This document shows, piece after piece, positions 46,647-57,929 of a stretch of DNA of 64,000 nucleotides (its first letter is position 1; the number at the start of each line of letters is the position of its first letter). The notes under the pieces are model-generated. The model was not told the DNA's origin, ran no database searches, and worked only from the letters and a program-made list of their open reading frames with translations. Location: NCBI GenBank assembly GCA_963995505.1, contig OZ023180.1, positions 16,072,689-16,136,688 on the forward strand. The letters are read 5' to 3'. The translations under genes and the position numbers were made by a program. Source of the stretch: Hypericum androsaemum. Lineage: Eukaryota; Streptophyta; Magnoliopsida; Malpighiales; Hypericaceae.

Positions 46647-48306
46647 TTCTCGAGTTGGTTCAAGCTTACGAATGTAAAAATAGATATTACCGACAGAACC
46701 GCCTCTTCATCCGCTCTAAAAATAGATACTTATAAAAAGAGTGAGGCTCCTAGTGGCGGTACTAGTAGTTAAGTAGGTCTCACTTAAATAAAACAAGGTT
46801 AAAAAAGAAAACATATCACGCTACATATAACCGAAAATTGGGTGTCTTGTAGCTAAAGTAGTCCTTGGGGCTCGAAGCCGTTGGACCTTTGAGCACATTA
46901 GCTGGTGTCCTCATCCTCAAGGTCAAGATGCTCTTCACCAATCTGACACATTCTCTTCTAGTTTTCGTCCAGGTTCTCCTTTCCCGTTTCTTCGTCTCGT
47001 CATTTTCGACTTTGATGTGCTTTTTTATACCAGAGTCGAATGCTAGTCGAATATTTTTTTCGTATATCACTTGGACCGACTCTTCTATTTTTTACGTCTA
47101 TTCTCTACTTTGTTTTACTACGTACTCCAGACCCTTCTTGTAAGCGCCAAACCAACTCCAAGATGACTTACAAGCTTCGGTTAACAAAGTTTTTCACGAA
47201 GACGTGTCTTCCAATTACAAAGATCTCAATTCAAGATTTGGTTTCAAACAATTTAAATCGTTTGTCATTCAAAATTGTTTGCAGCGTTCATCTTTTCATA
47301 CTTCCTTTCATCTATTGAATCTAATAGAGCCGTATGTATAGCTACAGACCTTATGAACCCTAAGAATAAAGGTACAATTTTGATAGTGAAAATATTCTGA
47401 AGTTATCTGGCTACTCTTCGAATAGCCAATGCTAAAATTTAAACTCGTACGTTACCGATTAATTGGTTAATACGTTCGGATCACATTACGTTTACATAAT
47501 ATAATAAGGGTTCAGCTTTTGTATCTTACAACTGTTTTACGAGTAATTTGAATCCTGATTACTACAAGACATACCATTAGAGCAAGTGATCTTTTTGTTT
47601 TAAGTAGTCGAGTAACAAATCATTGCTTTTAGGTAATGTAATATATATCGACCACTGAGATTAATTAATGATGACATTATTACAACGTAATAAAGAGATA
47701 TTGAATTTAAATCATCAAAAATATAACAATATTAAATATTAATTGAAGTACTTCACTCAAATTTGGATTACACCATCATAGTATTGGGAATATGATAACA
47801 AGCTAGTATAAAAAAAATAATGGCAAAGAATGATGGAGAATTGCCATAGGATCACTCATTTGGGGGAACTGGTCCAATGTCCAGCTGTGAACAAAATTAG
47901 TGCGGGATTGGAAACGGAGTTAGGTGTTGGTATGAGTTGGCAGGAAATGAGTAGAGTAGTAGTAGGGCTAGGAGTCAGTAGTAACCTGCCACCTCCAAGT
48001 TATTGTCCCTTCCCCAGGAATCCCTCTATTCTCTTTGGAAGCTTCCTTTTCCCGGTTACTTATTCCGATTGGACCTTTTTTTCCTTGTCAAGGAGTGGAG
48101 CAGTAGCCAAAATAATATATATATATATATATATGCTCATACGTTTTTCACCATAAAATGTGTCATTTCGTGAGATGGCAGAACATTCAAATAGCTATAA
48201 CCACATCAATTTTGTTGATATATAAAAAAGAGATCATGGATTTAACAACTAGGCATGTTACACGGTTCGGCGTTGTGAGATATGATTTTTATGGGTGTTT
48301 GAGAAG
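46647..48306. other. Intergenic upstream of SERINC, no gene seen
   Basis: It includes the SERINC promoter region. Open frames on both strands at 46816-47318 and 47830-48156 show no domain. There is a short (AT)n microsatellite near 48115-48135. Confidence 0.4.
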
Positions 48307-48550
48307 CATGGTTTTAAAAAATACACAGAAGTCGACCCGAAATTTCTCAATCTTTCGAGTCAATCGATCTAACTGGTCAGACTAGTAATTAGACTAAATT
48401 TTTTTTAAATATAAAATATGTATTATTTATTATATTTAGCAAGGTTTTAAAAAATGACCCGGAGGTTGATCCAGAATTTGGTTCGATCTTTGAGTTGAGC
48501 GGTCCGACTGATTGGATCGCAAATCAGACCATACCTTTTCTTTATTATTT

Positions 48551-50144
48551 GGGCAAATTACTCTCAGGTCTCTGGTCTATAGTAAAATCACCAGTAGGGT
48601 CCATGCCTTTTGTAAAATTATTTTGCCGTCCCTGTTTTTCGAAAAATTTGGTCTCGGGTCCCCGCTGACGTCAGCAGTTGAGTTTTTATTATTTTATTTT
48701 TGAAAAGATGGTTTTACCCCTGAGATGTCTTCTCTGGCCGGCGCCCTGCAACACTCAGAAATCCAGTGACCTCCACTCTAACGAATCTACAATGCCATAA
48801 CAAGAATCTGCACGGTCGGCGGCCTCAAATTAGAAAATCTATAACGCCATAACAAATCTGCTAGACAAATCTACTTTCTTGACGATGGAGACAACGCGGT
48901 TGGCGGCCTTGGACTTGTTGAGGAAGGTTCCCCTCATCTCCTCTGTTGAGCTCGACCGTCAGGCCTCTTTGACCGCAGATCCTGACCATTAACCTACAAC
49001 GTCGAACGTGAATGGCGACTGACGAACGAAACCCAGGGGTCCAAGTTGACGAAGCTACCAGAGCAAAAAACCCAGTTTAAGTCCCACCCAATCTAGAAGA
49101 TGAACGAAAGCAAATCTGGAACAAACCCAAATCTGGAACAAACCTATATCGGGAAGATGAACGAAACCCTATCTGGGACAAATCTGGAAAATTTACTAAA
49201 CGGTAGTTAGTGGTTCTGTGTGAGGTGAGGGGTTAACAGAGAAGGAAGATGATGATTGAACGGTAGTCCCCCGTGTTTGCAAAATACACGGCGATATTCT
49301 TCATGTTTAATTTTATTATATTTTCGGGTGCCTGGCTGATGTCATCTTTTATTTTTTTCATTTTTGTCATTTTATGACAAAAATACCCTTAAAAAAAAAA
49401 AAAAAACTCATCTTCTTTCCCGTCACACCATCGTCCCTTCTCATCGACGGCGACATCCCCTTCATCCTGTCCCGCCGTAGCATCGATTCATCCCCTTCGT
49501 CCCATTTCCCCTTCGCCACGATCTGCTCCATGAAGCTCTCCTACTGCAGGGCCAATCTGCCTTCATACGTGTACCTCCTTCTACCTTTGGTCGTCGGGAG
49601 CAGCCGATAAGACTGTAGGGGAGCAGCCGACGTGTACCTCTCCGCTTCTCCACAACAACCTCGGAGGCGCCAGAAAGGGCTACGACCACCCATGCCACCT
49701 CCTCGCAGTGTCGATTGAACTTGCTTGGAGACTCCCTGTGCCTATTCAACTAAACCGTCGCCTCACGACGTCGATGGAACTTGTGTGACCTATTTGGAAC
49801 TCGATGCTGTTGGGGGAGGAAGAAGGTCAGTGACGGAGGGGACCTCAGGGAGCTTGTCATCGACGAACCTCAAGCTCCGGTGGGTCGCCGGGGAAAAAGA
49901 TAGAGGGAGACTGAGCAATTGTCGGTCATCGGCAAAATTTTTTATTTATTGATTATTTATTATTTATTGTAAGGATATATAAGTCATTTCAATGACAAAA
50001 ATAAGAAAAAGATATGCTAGCGTGAGCCAGGGACTTGAAAGTATAATAAAATCAAACACAAGGGACGTCGCTGTGTATTTTGCAAACACGTGAGACTTTT
50101 GAGTATATTTAAGCAAACCCGAGAGACTTTAGAGTAATTTACCC
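48551..50144. mobile_element. Composite MULE-like element
   Basis: The ends gggcaaattactct and agagtaatttaccc are inverted and belong to the 'ctcgggtccctg' family at 19395, 21559 and 50254. A second left-terminus-like block (cgtgtttgcaaaatacac) lies internally at about 49275-49300 and matches, inverted, the sequence at 50070-50090. This suggests two overlapping or nested insertions. The flanking nonamers do not match. The interior contains C-rich, coding-like sequence (49400-49900) not recognised. Confidence 0.65.
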
Positions 50145-50253
50145 TTTCAAAATCTATATTCCACCAATTTATTTCATCTCCGGTCCATTTTTCTTTGTTA
50201 TTTTAGTTTATTTTGTGTTGATATAAAAAATCAAACTTGTGATATAATTTTTT

Positions 50254-51643
50254 GGGAAAATTATACTCAGGTCCTTGTAGTTTGGCGTTCCTCCCTCTGG
50301 GGTCCCTGCATTTTCAAAATTGTTCCTGACGTCCCCGAAGTTTGGTTTTTGAGACTCTCGGGTCCCTGACGGCTCTTTTTTCATTTTTGGTCATAGAAAT
50401 GACCAAAATATCCTTAAATAAAAAATAAAAAAATTTACCTTCTGCAACCTTTGAACAAAAACACCAAAAATCAAAAACCAATCCAAAAACAAGATCAAAC
50501 TAACCAAAATCAAGAACACAACCAAGAACATTAAGAAAAAAAACTTTCGGTGTTCATCGTCAACCAAAACTTATCATCTTCAACCTCTTAACAAAAATTA
50601 ACCGAGGGCATCCCCAATCAAATCAAAACAAAACAAAAAATTAACCATATTCTTCTTCTTCTTAAATAATTGTTCGAAACAAAAATTAACCATGTTCTTC
50701 TTCTTTTTCTTCCTTCTTGAACATTCCCAATCGAAACCGTAATCCCAAACCAAACTAATTGCCAGAAATGGACAACAAATTAATCCCAGAAAACTAATTG
50801 CCCAGATCTCTTGTTTGTCAAAATGCAACAGTTTCTTCCCCAACTAATTGCCCATTACCCGAACCCCCCCTCGCCGATGTAGGTAACGCCAGGGCCATCG
50901 TCGGTGGACTTATTCTCGGACAAGCTTCTGACATCAATGAGGCGAGTGGGATCGATGAGGATGGCGGTGCTAACCACAAGCAGGTAGACGGTGGTGGCAT
51001 CGAGCGGGTAGATGATGGGGATCCTTATTGCTTCTCGACGTGCTCACCAGTGACCTCTCTTGACGACCCCCTTCCTCTCTCGACATGGTGATGGTCTTTA
51101 ATGGCCAAACTCATTACTGCTCTCCATCTGTCGTCGCTGCTGAGTGGGAGTTCGGTGCTGCAGAAGGAGCGGGAGAGAGAAAAATGACAGCGGGAGAAGA
51201 GGAATGCTTGGTGTCGCAAGGAGAACGATGTGCTCTTGAAGTGAACGGAGTTGGGATTTTTTAGATCTGGATTTTTAGATCTTGAATATAGCTTTGGGAC
51301 GGGGACGGGGACGAAGAGAAGTTGTGTTTAATTTCTGGGTTTAATTTGTTATTTTTGATGTTGTGTTCTTTGTGTTTAGTTCTTGATGTTACAAGATTGA
51401 AGGTTGAATCTGCAAAAAAAAATAAGATTGAAGGTTGAAGATGGTGTTTAGAGGTTGAAGATGATGATTTTTCTTTTTTTTTAGGGGTATTTTGGTCATT
51501 TCTATGACCAAAAATGAAAAAAAGCTGTCAAGGACCCGAGAGTCTCTAAAACCAAACTTCGGGGACGTCAGGAACGATTTCGGAAATGCAGGGACCCCAG
51601 AGGGAGGGACGCCAAACTACAGGAATCTGAGCATAATTTTTTC
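50254..51643. mobile_element. Non-autonomous MULE, near-perfect 9-bp target duplication
   Basis: Terminal inverted repeats of about 160 bp run from gggaaaattatactcagg inward through 'ccctctggggtccctgcat', 'gacgtccccgaagtttggt' and 'ctcgggtccctgac', and the right arm mirrors them. The flanks are taatttttt (50245-50253) and taattttta (51644-51652), an 8 of 9 match. The interior 50860-51110 has a coding-like stretch that I do not recognise, possibly captured from a host gene. Confidence 0.85.
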
Positions 51644-51897
51644 TAATTTTTAAATTTAATTTTGTGTTCACCTTGAACAAAATCCGATCAGACCAGACAA
51701 TCAGAATCAAAAAATCTGATTGTACCGCCTGGTCCGCCAAAATTTGGGACGGATAGCAAGGTGCGTGTACCAACCCCAAATCTGGTACGCCCAAATGACC
51801 GATTGCAGCCCGACCACCGGTCGGACTGCGTACCTCATTCTAAAAACCCATGAATGGTACGCGAGCGCGAGGTTGACGAGCATAGCTAACGGCCGGA

Positions 51898-54012
51898 ATG
51901 GAAACAACAGAACTATTGGGGATGTTACGAAGGTGCGTCGCTTCGAAACTGGTAACGCAGGGGAAGCTCGTACACCAAAGGATACTCGCACTCGGCTTCC
52001 AAAACAACCTCAATCTCTGTCGGAACCTCATCCCACTCTACTTCTCCTGCCACAACTCCCACTACGCCACCCTCGTCTTCAACGCCTTGGAAAAAACCCG
52101 GGTCGCTGATATCTCCTTATGGAACGGCCTCTTGGCTTCCTACTCGAGAAGTCACATGTACACCGAAGCTCTTGAGCTCTTCGGTAGATTGCTGAGGGAC
52201 CCTTACTTGGGGCCCGATAGTTTCAGCTACCCGAGTGTCTTGAAGGCGTGTGGCGGCCTCGGGATGGTCCCGTTGGGGAGGATGGTGCATACCCACTTGG
52301 TAAAGACTTGCCTTTTGAGGGATACAACGGTTGCCAGCTCGCTTGCTGGCTTGTATGGGGCGTGTGGCTTGCTCGGGGAGTGTTCGAAGGTGTTCGACGA
52401 AATTCCTGAGAGGGATGTCGCGTGTTGGAATACGGTTATTTCATGTTATTATCACAATGGGGAGGGTAAGGACGTGTTGGGGGTGTTTGAGAGGATGAGG
52501 GAGGCCGGAGTTGAGCCGAGCTCGGTGACGTTGACTACTGCTCTGTGCGCTTGTGCTAGGGTTGAGGATTTTGAGAAGGGGAAGGAGATTCACTTGGATT
52601 TGGTTAGGAGAGGGGTTCCGCTTGATGGGTTTGTGAGTTCTGCTCTGGTGGATATGTATGGGAAATGCGGTTGCGTGAAGATGGCTAGAGATGTTTTCGA
52701 GCAGATGGCGAGAAAGACTGTTGTTGCGTGGAACTCGATGATCTCTGCGTATAGTCGGATAGGAGATATCAAACAGTGCATAGATCTTTCTAGGAGGATG
52801 ACTTTAGATGGTACTGTACCAACATTGACAACGTTAAGTATCATTCTGATGGCTTGTTCAAGATCAGCACAACTTTATTATGGTAAATCTGTACATGGAT
52901 ACATTATACGAACTGGAATTAAGGTCGACGCCTTTGTCAATAATGCATTAGTCGATCTATACTTCAACTGTGGAAATGTTCAGACTGCAAAAAGCGTCTT
53001 CCAGGTGATGCCAGAGGCAGATGTTGCTTCTTGGAACGTGATGATCTATGGATATGTGAAAATGGGAGATTACTTGGAGGCTCTCGGTATATACGGTGAG
53101 ATGAAAGCAGCAAGAGCAAAACCAGATGCCATGACATTCGCTAGTATTCTACCAGCTTGTTCACAATTGGCAGCACTGGAAAAGGGCAAGGAGATCCACA
53201 ATTCTGTAATTGGACATGGCCTAAAGACCAATGAGGTTGTCATGGGAGCTCTCCTTGACATGTATGCTAAATGTGGAGCCATAGACGAAGCTCTGCAAAT
53301 CTTTCACAAGTTGCCAAAGCGGGATCTTGTTTCCTGGACGTCAATGATAACTGCTTATGGATCTCATGGCCGCTCATTCGAAGCCTTGAACCTCTTCAGA
53401 GAAATGCAACAGGATGGGAAAATACCAGATGGAGTAACTTATCTTGCTGTTCTATCATCTTGTAGCCACGCTGGTCTAGTTGATGAAGGCCGCCATTATT
53501 TCCTTGAGATGACGGAGAAGTACAATATCAAGCCAAAAATTGAGCACTACACGTGCTTGATCGATATTCTAGGTCGTGCCGGAAGGTTGCAAGAAGCTTA
53601 CAGAATTCTTCAGGACACTGAAGAAGTAAGAGAGAACACCGAGTTGCTAAGCACTCTATTCTCTGCTTGCTGTCTGCACAAAGAACAGGAACTTGGAGAA
53701 GAGCTGGCAAAACTGCTAACTGAAAAGCACCCTGATAATCCGTCAATTTACATAGGCTTATCCAATCTGAATGCCTCACTGAAGGAATGGGGCGAGGTGC
53801 GAAGAGCGAGGTTGAAGATGAAGGAGCTTGGACTGAAGAAGAACCCGGGTTTAAGCTGGATTGAGATTGGCAATACAATCCATGCTTTCTTTTCCGAAGA
53901 TAAGTTGCAGCCACGAGCAGAGATGGTGCTCAAAAGCCTTTCAATCCTTTCAAATCACATGGAAGTTGGTGAATCCTTGAACTTGGAAGGGCATTCATAC
54001 GGGTTCCTGTGA
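51898..54012 (+). CDS. PLS-class pentatricopeptide repeat protein, E subgroup (PCMP-E type)
   Basis: An intronless frame of 704 residues, typical for this class. About 15-17 PPR-type repeats alternate in P, L and S lengths. Landmarks are SLAGLYGACG (~147), SALVDMYGKCG (~246), NALVDLYFNCG (~347), GALLDMYAKCG (~448), then the terminal E/E+ region with EHYTCLIDILGRAGRLQEAY (~546), HPDNPSIYIGLSN and KNPGLSWIEIG. There is no DYW domain at the C-terminus. Members bind single-stranded organellar RNA and guide C-to-U editing, recruiting a deaminase in trans. The nearest remembered relative is the Arabidopsis protein At5g27110. A targeting peptide is not obvious: the first residues METTELLGMLRRCV are only weakly amphipathic. 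Its stop lies 325 bp from the convergent CAF1-like gene. Confidence 0.96.
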   Translation: METTELLGMLRRCVASKLVTQGKLVHQRILALGFQNNLNLCRNLIPLYFSCHNSHYATLVFNALEKTRVADISLWNGLLASYSRSHMYTEALELFGRLLRDPYLGPDSFSYPSVLKACGGLGMVPLGRMVHTHLVKTCLLRDTTVASSLAGLYGACGLLGECSKVFDEIPERDVACWNTVISCYYHNGEGKDVLGVFERMREAGVEPSSVTLTTALCACARVEDFEKGKEIHLDLVRRGVPLDGFVSSALVDMYGKCGCVKMARDVFEQMARKTVVAWNSMISAYSRIGDIKQCIDLSRRMTLDGTVPTLTTLSIILMACSRSAQLYYGKSVHGYIIRTGIKVDAFVNNALVDLYFNCGNVQTAKSVFQVMPEADVASWNVMIYGYVKMGDYLEALGIYGEMKAARAKPDAMTFASILPACSQLAALEKGKEIHNSVIGHGLKTNEVVMGALLDMYAKCGAIDEALQIFHKLPKRDLVSWTSMITAYGSHGRSFEALNLFREMQQDGKIPDGVTYLAVLSSCSHAGLVDEGRHYFLEMTEKYNIKPKIEHYTCLIDILGRAGRLQEAYRILQDTEEVRENTELLSTLFSACCLHKEQELGEELAKLLTEKHPDNPSIYIGLSNLNASLKEWGEVRRARLKMKELGLKKNPGLSWIEIGNTIHAFFSEDKLQPRAEMVLKSLSILSNHMEVGESLNLEGHSYGFL

Positions 54013-54336
54013 ATATTATCATTGGATGCTAATTCCATGCTCAGCCACCATATGAAAATTGTATGATAGAAACTAATAAGGTTTATAGGACATTCGCATC
54101 ATTCTAAGATCTATTTAGTTTGGACTTACAGTCCAATGTACAGATCCAAATTCTTGGGCAATATAATTCAGTTTACGCGGCATGAACTGCATTTACCAAG
54201 AAGGGGTGAACATGAACTAAAAACAACTACATTCCAACAGAAGCAAGGTTTTGAAATATAATGCTGCAAAACAGAAACAAATGAGACCAAAACAACAGAA
54301 GAATGGACTTATATGTATGTATACATGATTGTTCGT

Positions 54337-55194
54337 TCAATAGCAAGTTCTGACAGTATGAACTACCCCTCCAACTTCTCTACTACCAGCTAGACAATAA
54401 TATCGTGCAGGACGCGGGGGTGGTGCTGCTGGAGTAATACCGAACAACACGCCATAGAACATTGGCACATGGAGGGGGTAAGTCTGCCTCATCCTGACAT
54501 ACACCATCGCAGTGAGTAGACTGTCGGAACCTGCCTGGTGTGCATTTCCGACTCTCTTCACGCCGAGTATAGTGGCCAGCTTATCAAGTCCGAGCCCTCC
54601 CCCTCGCAAACCATGGCAAAACATTGCCATGTGCTTGAGATCCAGGATATTCCCGCACACCATACTCATCAAACTCGTAAAAGAGGAAGCACTACCGGGC
54701 AAAAACCGATTAGCAAGAAGCTGAAGGACATAACCCAGATCGTATGAGCCGTGGAACGTAACCCAGGTGACGCCGTGTGCCCTCCGTAACGCCAAAACAC
54801 GTGCAAACATCACACGGAAAGGCACATGGTCGATGCCCTCATTCTTGAGCGCCTCAAAATCAAATCCTCCGGTAGTCTTCAGGAACTCGATAGACTTGGG
54901 AGCCGACGCCTCGCGATCAACATCGAACCTGAAATTGAACTGCCATGTTTTCCTGTAGATACTCCCGCGGTGATCACAAAGCGTGATACCCAGTTGGATG
55001 ATCTTAGTACGCTTTAGATTAAAGCACATGTCTCGATAACGTTCGGCTTCGGATGCATTCTTCGGCGTGTTTATCAAGCAGCCGGGGAACTCAGCGATCA
55101 CAGGGTAGAGTGTAAGAACCGAGGCGAACTCTTCAAACTCTTCGAGGAAATTCCCTCTCCACACATCAACAACAAGGAGACCATGCTGACCCAT
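54337..55194 (-). CDS. CAF1-like deadenylase paralogue lacking the first catalytic Asp
   Basis: The first ATG is at 55194, giving 285 residues, single exon; an upstream in-frame GTG is not a start. CAF1 is the catalytic DEDD ribonuclease of the CCR4-NOT complex that shortens poly(A) tails. The family order is present: DVWRGNFLEEF, YPVIAEFPG (residues ~29-37), IIQLGITLCD, WQFNFRFD, TFHGSYDLGYVL with the third acidic residue, and NAHQAGSDSLLT with the last. In normal CAF1 the first motif is M-D-T-E-F-P-G. Here M-D-T is gone by an exact 9-bp deletion between 55094 and 55095, removing the first metal-binding Asp but keeping the Glu and the frame. Catalysis is therefore likely lost or weak. A close duplicate lies at 60590-61689. 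Confidence 0.85.
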   Translation of the reverse strand: MGQHGLLVVDVWRGNFLEEFEEFASVLTLYPVIAEFPGCLINTPKNASEAERYRDMCFNLKRTKIIQLGITLCDHRGSIYRKTWQFNFRFDVDREASAPKSIEFLKTTGGFDFEALKNEGIDHVPFRVMFARVLALRRAHGVTWVTFHGSYDLGYVLQLLANRFLPGSASSFTSLMSMVCGNILDLKHMAMFCHGLRGGGLGLDKLATILGVKRVGNAHQAGSDSLLTAMVYVRMRQTYPLHVPMFYGVLFGITPAAPPPRPARYYCLAGSREVGGVVHTVRTCY

Positions 55195-55640
55195 CTTCTC
55201 TTCTTTGAGCTTCACTTAATAACTCTCTTTTTTTGTTTTCCTCTGTTTCGCGCTTTAGTGTTTTGCTCTATTTTCTCTCGTTTGCCGCTTCTCTTTGCCA
55301 AGTTTCCTTCCTATTTAGGCTTAGACACGACACAACTTCCGACCGTTGTTGGGTCGGTTTACTTGGTCCCCAATTAAGTCTTAAGTTTTTGAAAATCTTT
55401 GCGCATTAAGTTCTGGTAGGAGTTTAACGGGGACAAGATTTAGTCCTGGAAAGTAGTATCCAGGATGGCAATAATAAAAATGAGAAAGTAAATATAGGGA
55501 CTCACTTGGAGGAGGAGACCAAAAGAAAGAGGATCTTCGAGGGAGTGGGCTCGCCTATTATTTAATGCTCAATTTAATATTTGGAGTGGTTGATTTTAAT
55601 TTTTTTTCCTTACATATTTTTTTCCGCAAAAAGAACTAAC
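55195..55640. other. 5' flank of the CAF1-like gene
   Basis: A T/C-rich leader-like stretch (55200-55330) is followed by AT-rich DNA. Much of 55200-55400 is duplicated upstream of the second CAF1 copy (61690-61900), so the promoter was part of the duplicated block. Confidence 0.5.
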
Positions 55641-55649
55641 ACATTTTTA

Positions 55650-56150
55650 TATCAAATAGTTTATCCCGTTATATCAAATGGTTTACCAGGTTATTTAATT
55701 AATTATCTAACTTTCTTATTATAAGTATTTTTAATAACCGGATATATTATTTGATATAATTAAGTAAACTATTTGATATAACCGGGTATACTATTTGATA
55801 TAATTGGACATACCATTTTACCCTAGCCGAACATACCATTCAATATTATTTAATTTTTTATTATAAATATTATTAGATATTATTTAAGTTATTATACATA
55901 TTCGAGTATACCATTCGATATAATTGGGCATACCATTTGATATTAGTAGGTATGTCATTTGATATAATCAAGTATATTAGTGGACAAACTATTTAATATA
56001 TTCGGACATACAATTTAATTTAATCAGTCCTACCATTTAATATAACCAGACATACTATTTAATATATTCGGGTGTACTATTTAATTTAACCGGACATAAT
56101 GAACCATTTAATCATAATATCACGAACCATTAAATTATAACATAACAAAC
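55650..56150. repeat. Degenerate AT-rich minisatellite (unit about 22-27 bp)
   Basis: Variants of 'taccatttgatataaccgggtat' recur about 18 times with heavy divergence (gtatactatttgatataatt, 'gacataccatttaatata', 'cggacataatgaaccattta'). There is no coding content. Confidence 0.8.
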
Positions 56151-57003
56151 CACTTCCTTTATAAAAATTCACGTCAGAAAAATTTATACAAAAATTTATC
56201 AATCTATTGAAACGCGAATTAAAGGGTCCACTCCAAACTTAACAATTGAAACACCAATTAAAGGGTTAAAAAAATACTCTGGAAATAAATCAACAACAGA
56301 TTCCAAGTTCATCTACCCAAAAAGCTAAAACAAAAGAAACAAATAAAGAACAGTTCCCAAATTCTAATTAATTTTTTATTCTACAAAGGCACCATTTTTA
56401 AAGTCAACAAAATATTAGATTGCTATGCAACGAACCCAATTAAAAGATGAACCCCAAAAGCCATCTTATTCAAACATTGAAGACTTCCAAAAATGACACT
56501 CAACCACCAACTACAATCCAATAGAAATTGCAAGTTTAATTCCCTCCCCGTAAATGATTTAACCAACTAATTTACCATTCTCAATTTTAATTTTCTTGCT
56601 GATGTTATCAATAAATTTTCTCTGTCGTTCGAAATGATTCCCTCATCATCCGAGAGTAATTATTAATACAAATTATTAGAAGGAGATTTACGATTTTTAA
56701 CACAACAAACGTACCTCAGAGCTAAATCAATTATTCATATACTTGCATGTCAAGCAAAAAAAATCTCAATCACTCCGTCAAATATTTTTAAATCAATGAA
56801 TACTAATACTGGTACCATATTTATAAGATGACGCACCGCCTTGGGCCAAGTAAATCTCCCACTATTGGGCTCTCAGTAATCGTGGGCCCATAAATAACCT
56901 TGTCACAATGCTATTGGGCCTTCTTAAGCATTTTCTTAACGAAAGGGAAAGGAGAAGTGAAAGAACCGAGAGAGAGAGGTCGATAGGAAGAGCAGGAAGA
57001 GGG

Positions 57004-57051
57004 TTGGTAGTGTCACGGCCGGTGACGCTCGTGACGGGGAACGCGAAGAGA
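57004..57051 (+). pseudogene. N-terminal exon relic of an inosine triphosphate pyrophosphatase
   Basis: The frame reads VSRPVTLVTGNAK, the start of the plant ITPase motif (V-T-G-N-A-K-K-x-x-E). No in-frame ATG precedes it nearby, and the sequence after 57051 degenerates into (AG)n instead of continuing KLEEV. It is part of the same broken gene as the exons at 57425-57742. Confidence 0.65.
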
Positions 57052-57424
57052 GAGAGAGATGGGATACTATCAGAATTTCAAAACTAAACGCACTTGGGCA
57101 AAATTAAGGTGTAATTTTGGTATAAAAATTTATTTCTACGAAAAAAAGGGAGGGGGAGAGAGTTGTCACGTGCTCAATTAGCTGGAGTGACGTGGAGGAT
57201 ACATGTCTATGTCTATGCTTCAATCCTCTAAAGGGTCTTCCAGGTACTCAACGTCGTTATTTGTTTCTTCTTTTGGCTAAATTGATTTGATTTCTCCGCT
57301 CGCCCGTTCCTGTTTGTTTTTTTTTTCTGAATTGTGCTTAACAAGCAGTTTCTCTTCTGGCATATGATTGTTTGTACAAAAAGAAAACTAAAAATAGTAA
57401 CTTGCTGCTCTGGCTGTTTTGCAG

Positions 57425-57742
57425 GGGAAGATTGTTCCAGCACGGGGCCCCAATGATTTTGGCTGGGATCCAATCTTTCAACCTGATGGCTATGAGCTAA
57501 CGTTAGTCCTTATCCTTTTAACATCTTAATCCCTCTTTGTTGTTCACATTGACATAGTTGTTCCCTTCCCAAATGTATGTCTTAGTCTAAACTAAAAGCC
57601 TGGACTGAATAATAACTTGGCCTCTTCGGTTGCAGCTATGCTGAGATGCCCAAAGAAGATAAGAACAAGATATCTCATCGCTCCAAGGCTCTCGATTCGG
57701 TGAAATCCCATTTTTTAAACAAATGGTTCGGACAAGAGTGAG
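57425..57742 (+). pseudogene. C-terminal exons of an inosine triphosphate pyrophosphatase (ITPase) relic
   Basis: Two exons are recognisable: 57425-57500 ([25 protein letters not shown]) after a good TTTTGCAG acceptor, and 57636-57742 (YAEMPKEDKNKISHRSKALDSVKSHF to a stop), joined in frame as ELT-YAEM. ITPase hydrolyses ITP, dITP and XTP to keep them out of nucleic acids; FGWDPIFQP and KNKISHR are family signatures that bind the substrate base. About 110 residues of the middle, including the metal-binding acidic residues, are absent from the 57052-57424 gap. The final residues LNKWFGQE replace the usual Ala-rich tail. It cannot encode a working enzyme. Confidence 0.88.
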
Positions 57743-57929
57743 CTACATACATTACTCATTCCTGCAGTCCATTCAAATCGTTAGTGTCACGTTGGTGCCC
57801 TCTTACACTCTTTTGGCTTTCTTCCAGGAAAAAAGGAAGATGAAGAGTTAGAGAAGTAGGATTTAGTAGGAAGGAGAACAAAAAGACCGGCTGAACATCT
57901 CTACTTTTGGTTGCTAGAGCAAAGAGATC

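Larger units (their letters stand above)
48440..51852. mobile_element. Diverged hAT element split by two nested MULEs
   Basis: The left end caaggttttaaaaaatgacccgg (48440) and right end 'gaccaccggtcggactgcg' ... 'ctaaaaacccatg' (to 51852) match the termini of the clear hAT at 35059. A second copy of the left end lies just before, at 48307. MULEs at 48551-50144 and 50254-51643 fill most of the interior. No octamer duplication is visible. The right terminus ends 45 bp before the PPR start codon. Confidence 0.6.

Noticed and set aside
46816..47318. Three overlapping 84-92-codon frames
   Set aside because: No domain, no splice context, both strands open.
55195..55215. N-terminal extension MKLKEEK of the CAF1-like protein
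   Set aside because: The upstream codon is GTG, not ATG; the first ATG is at 55194.
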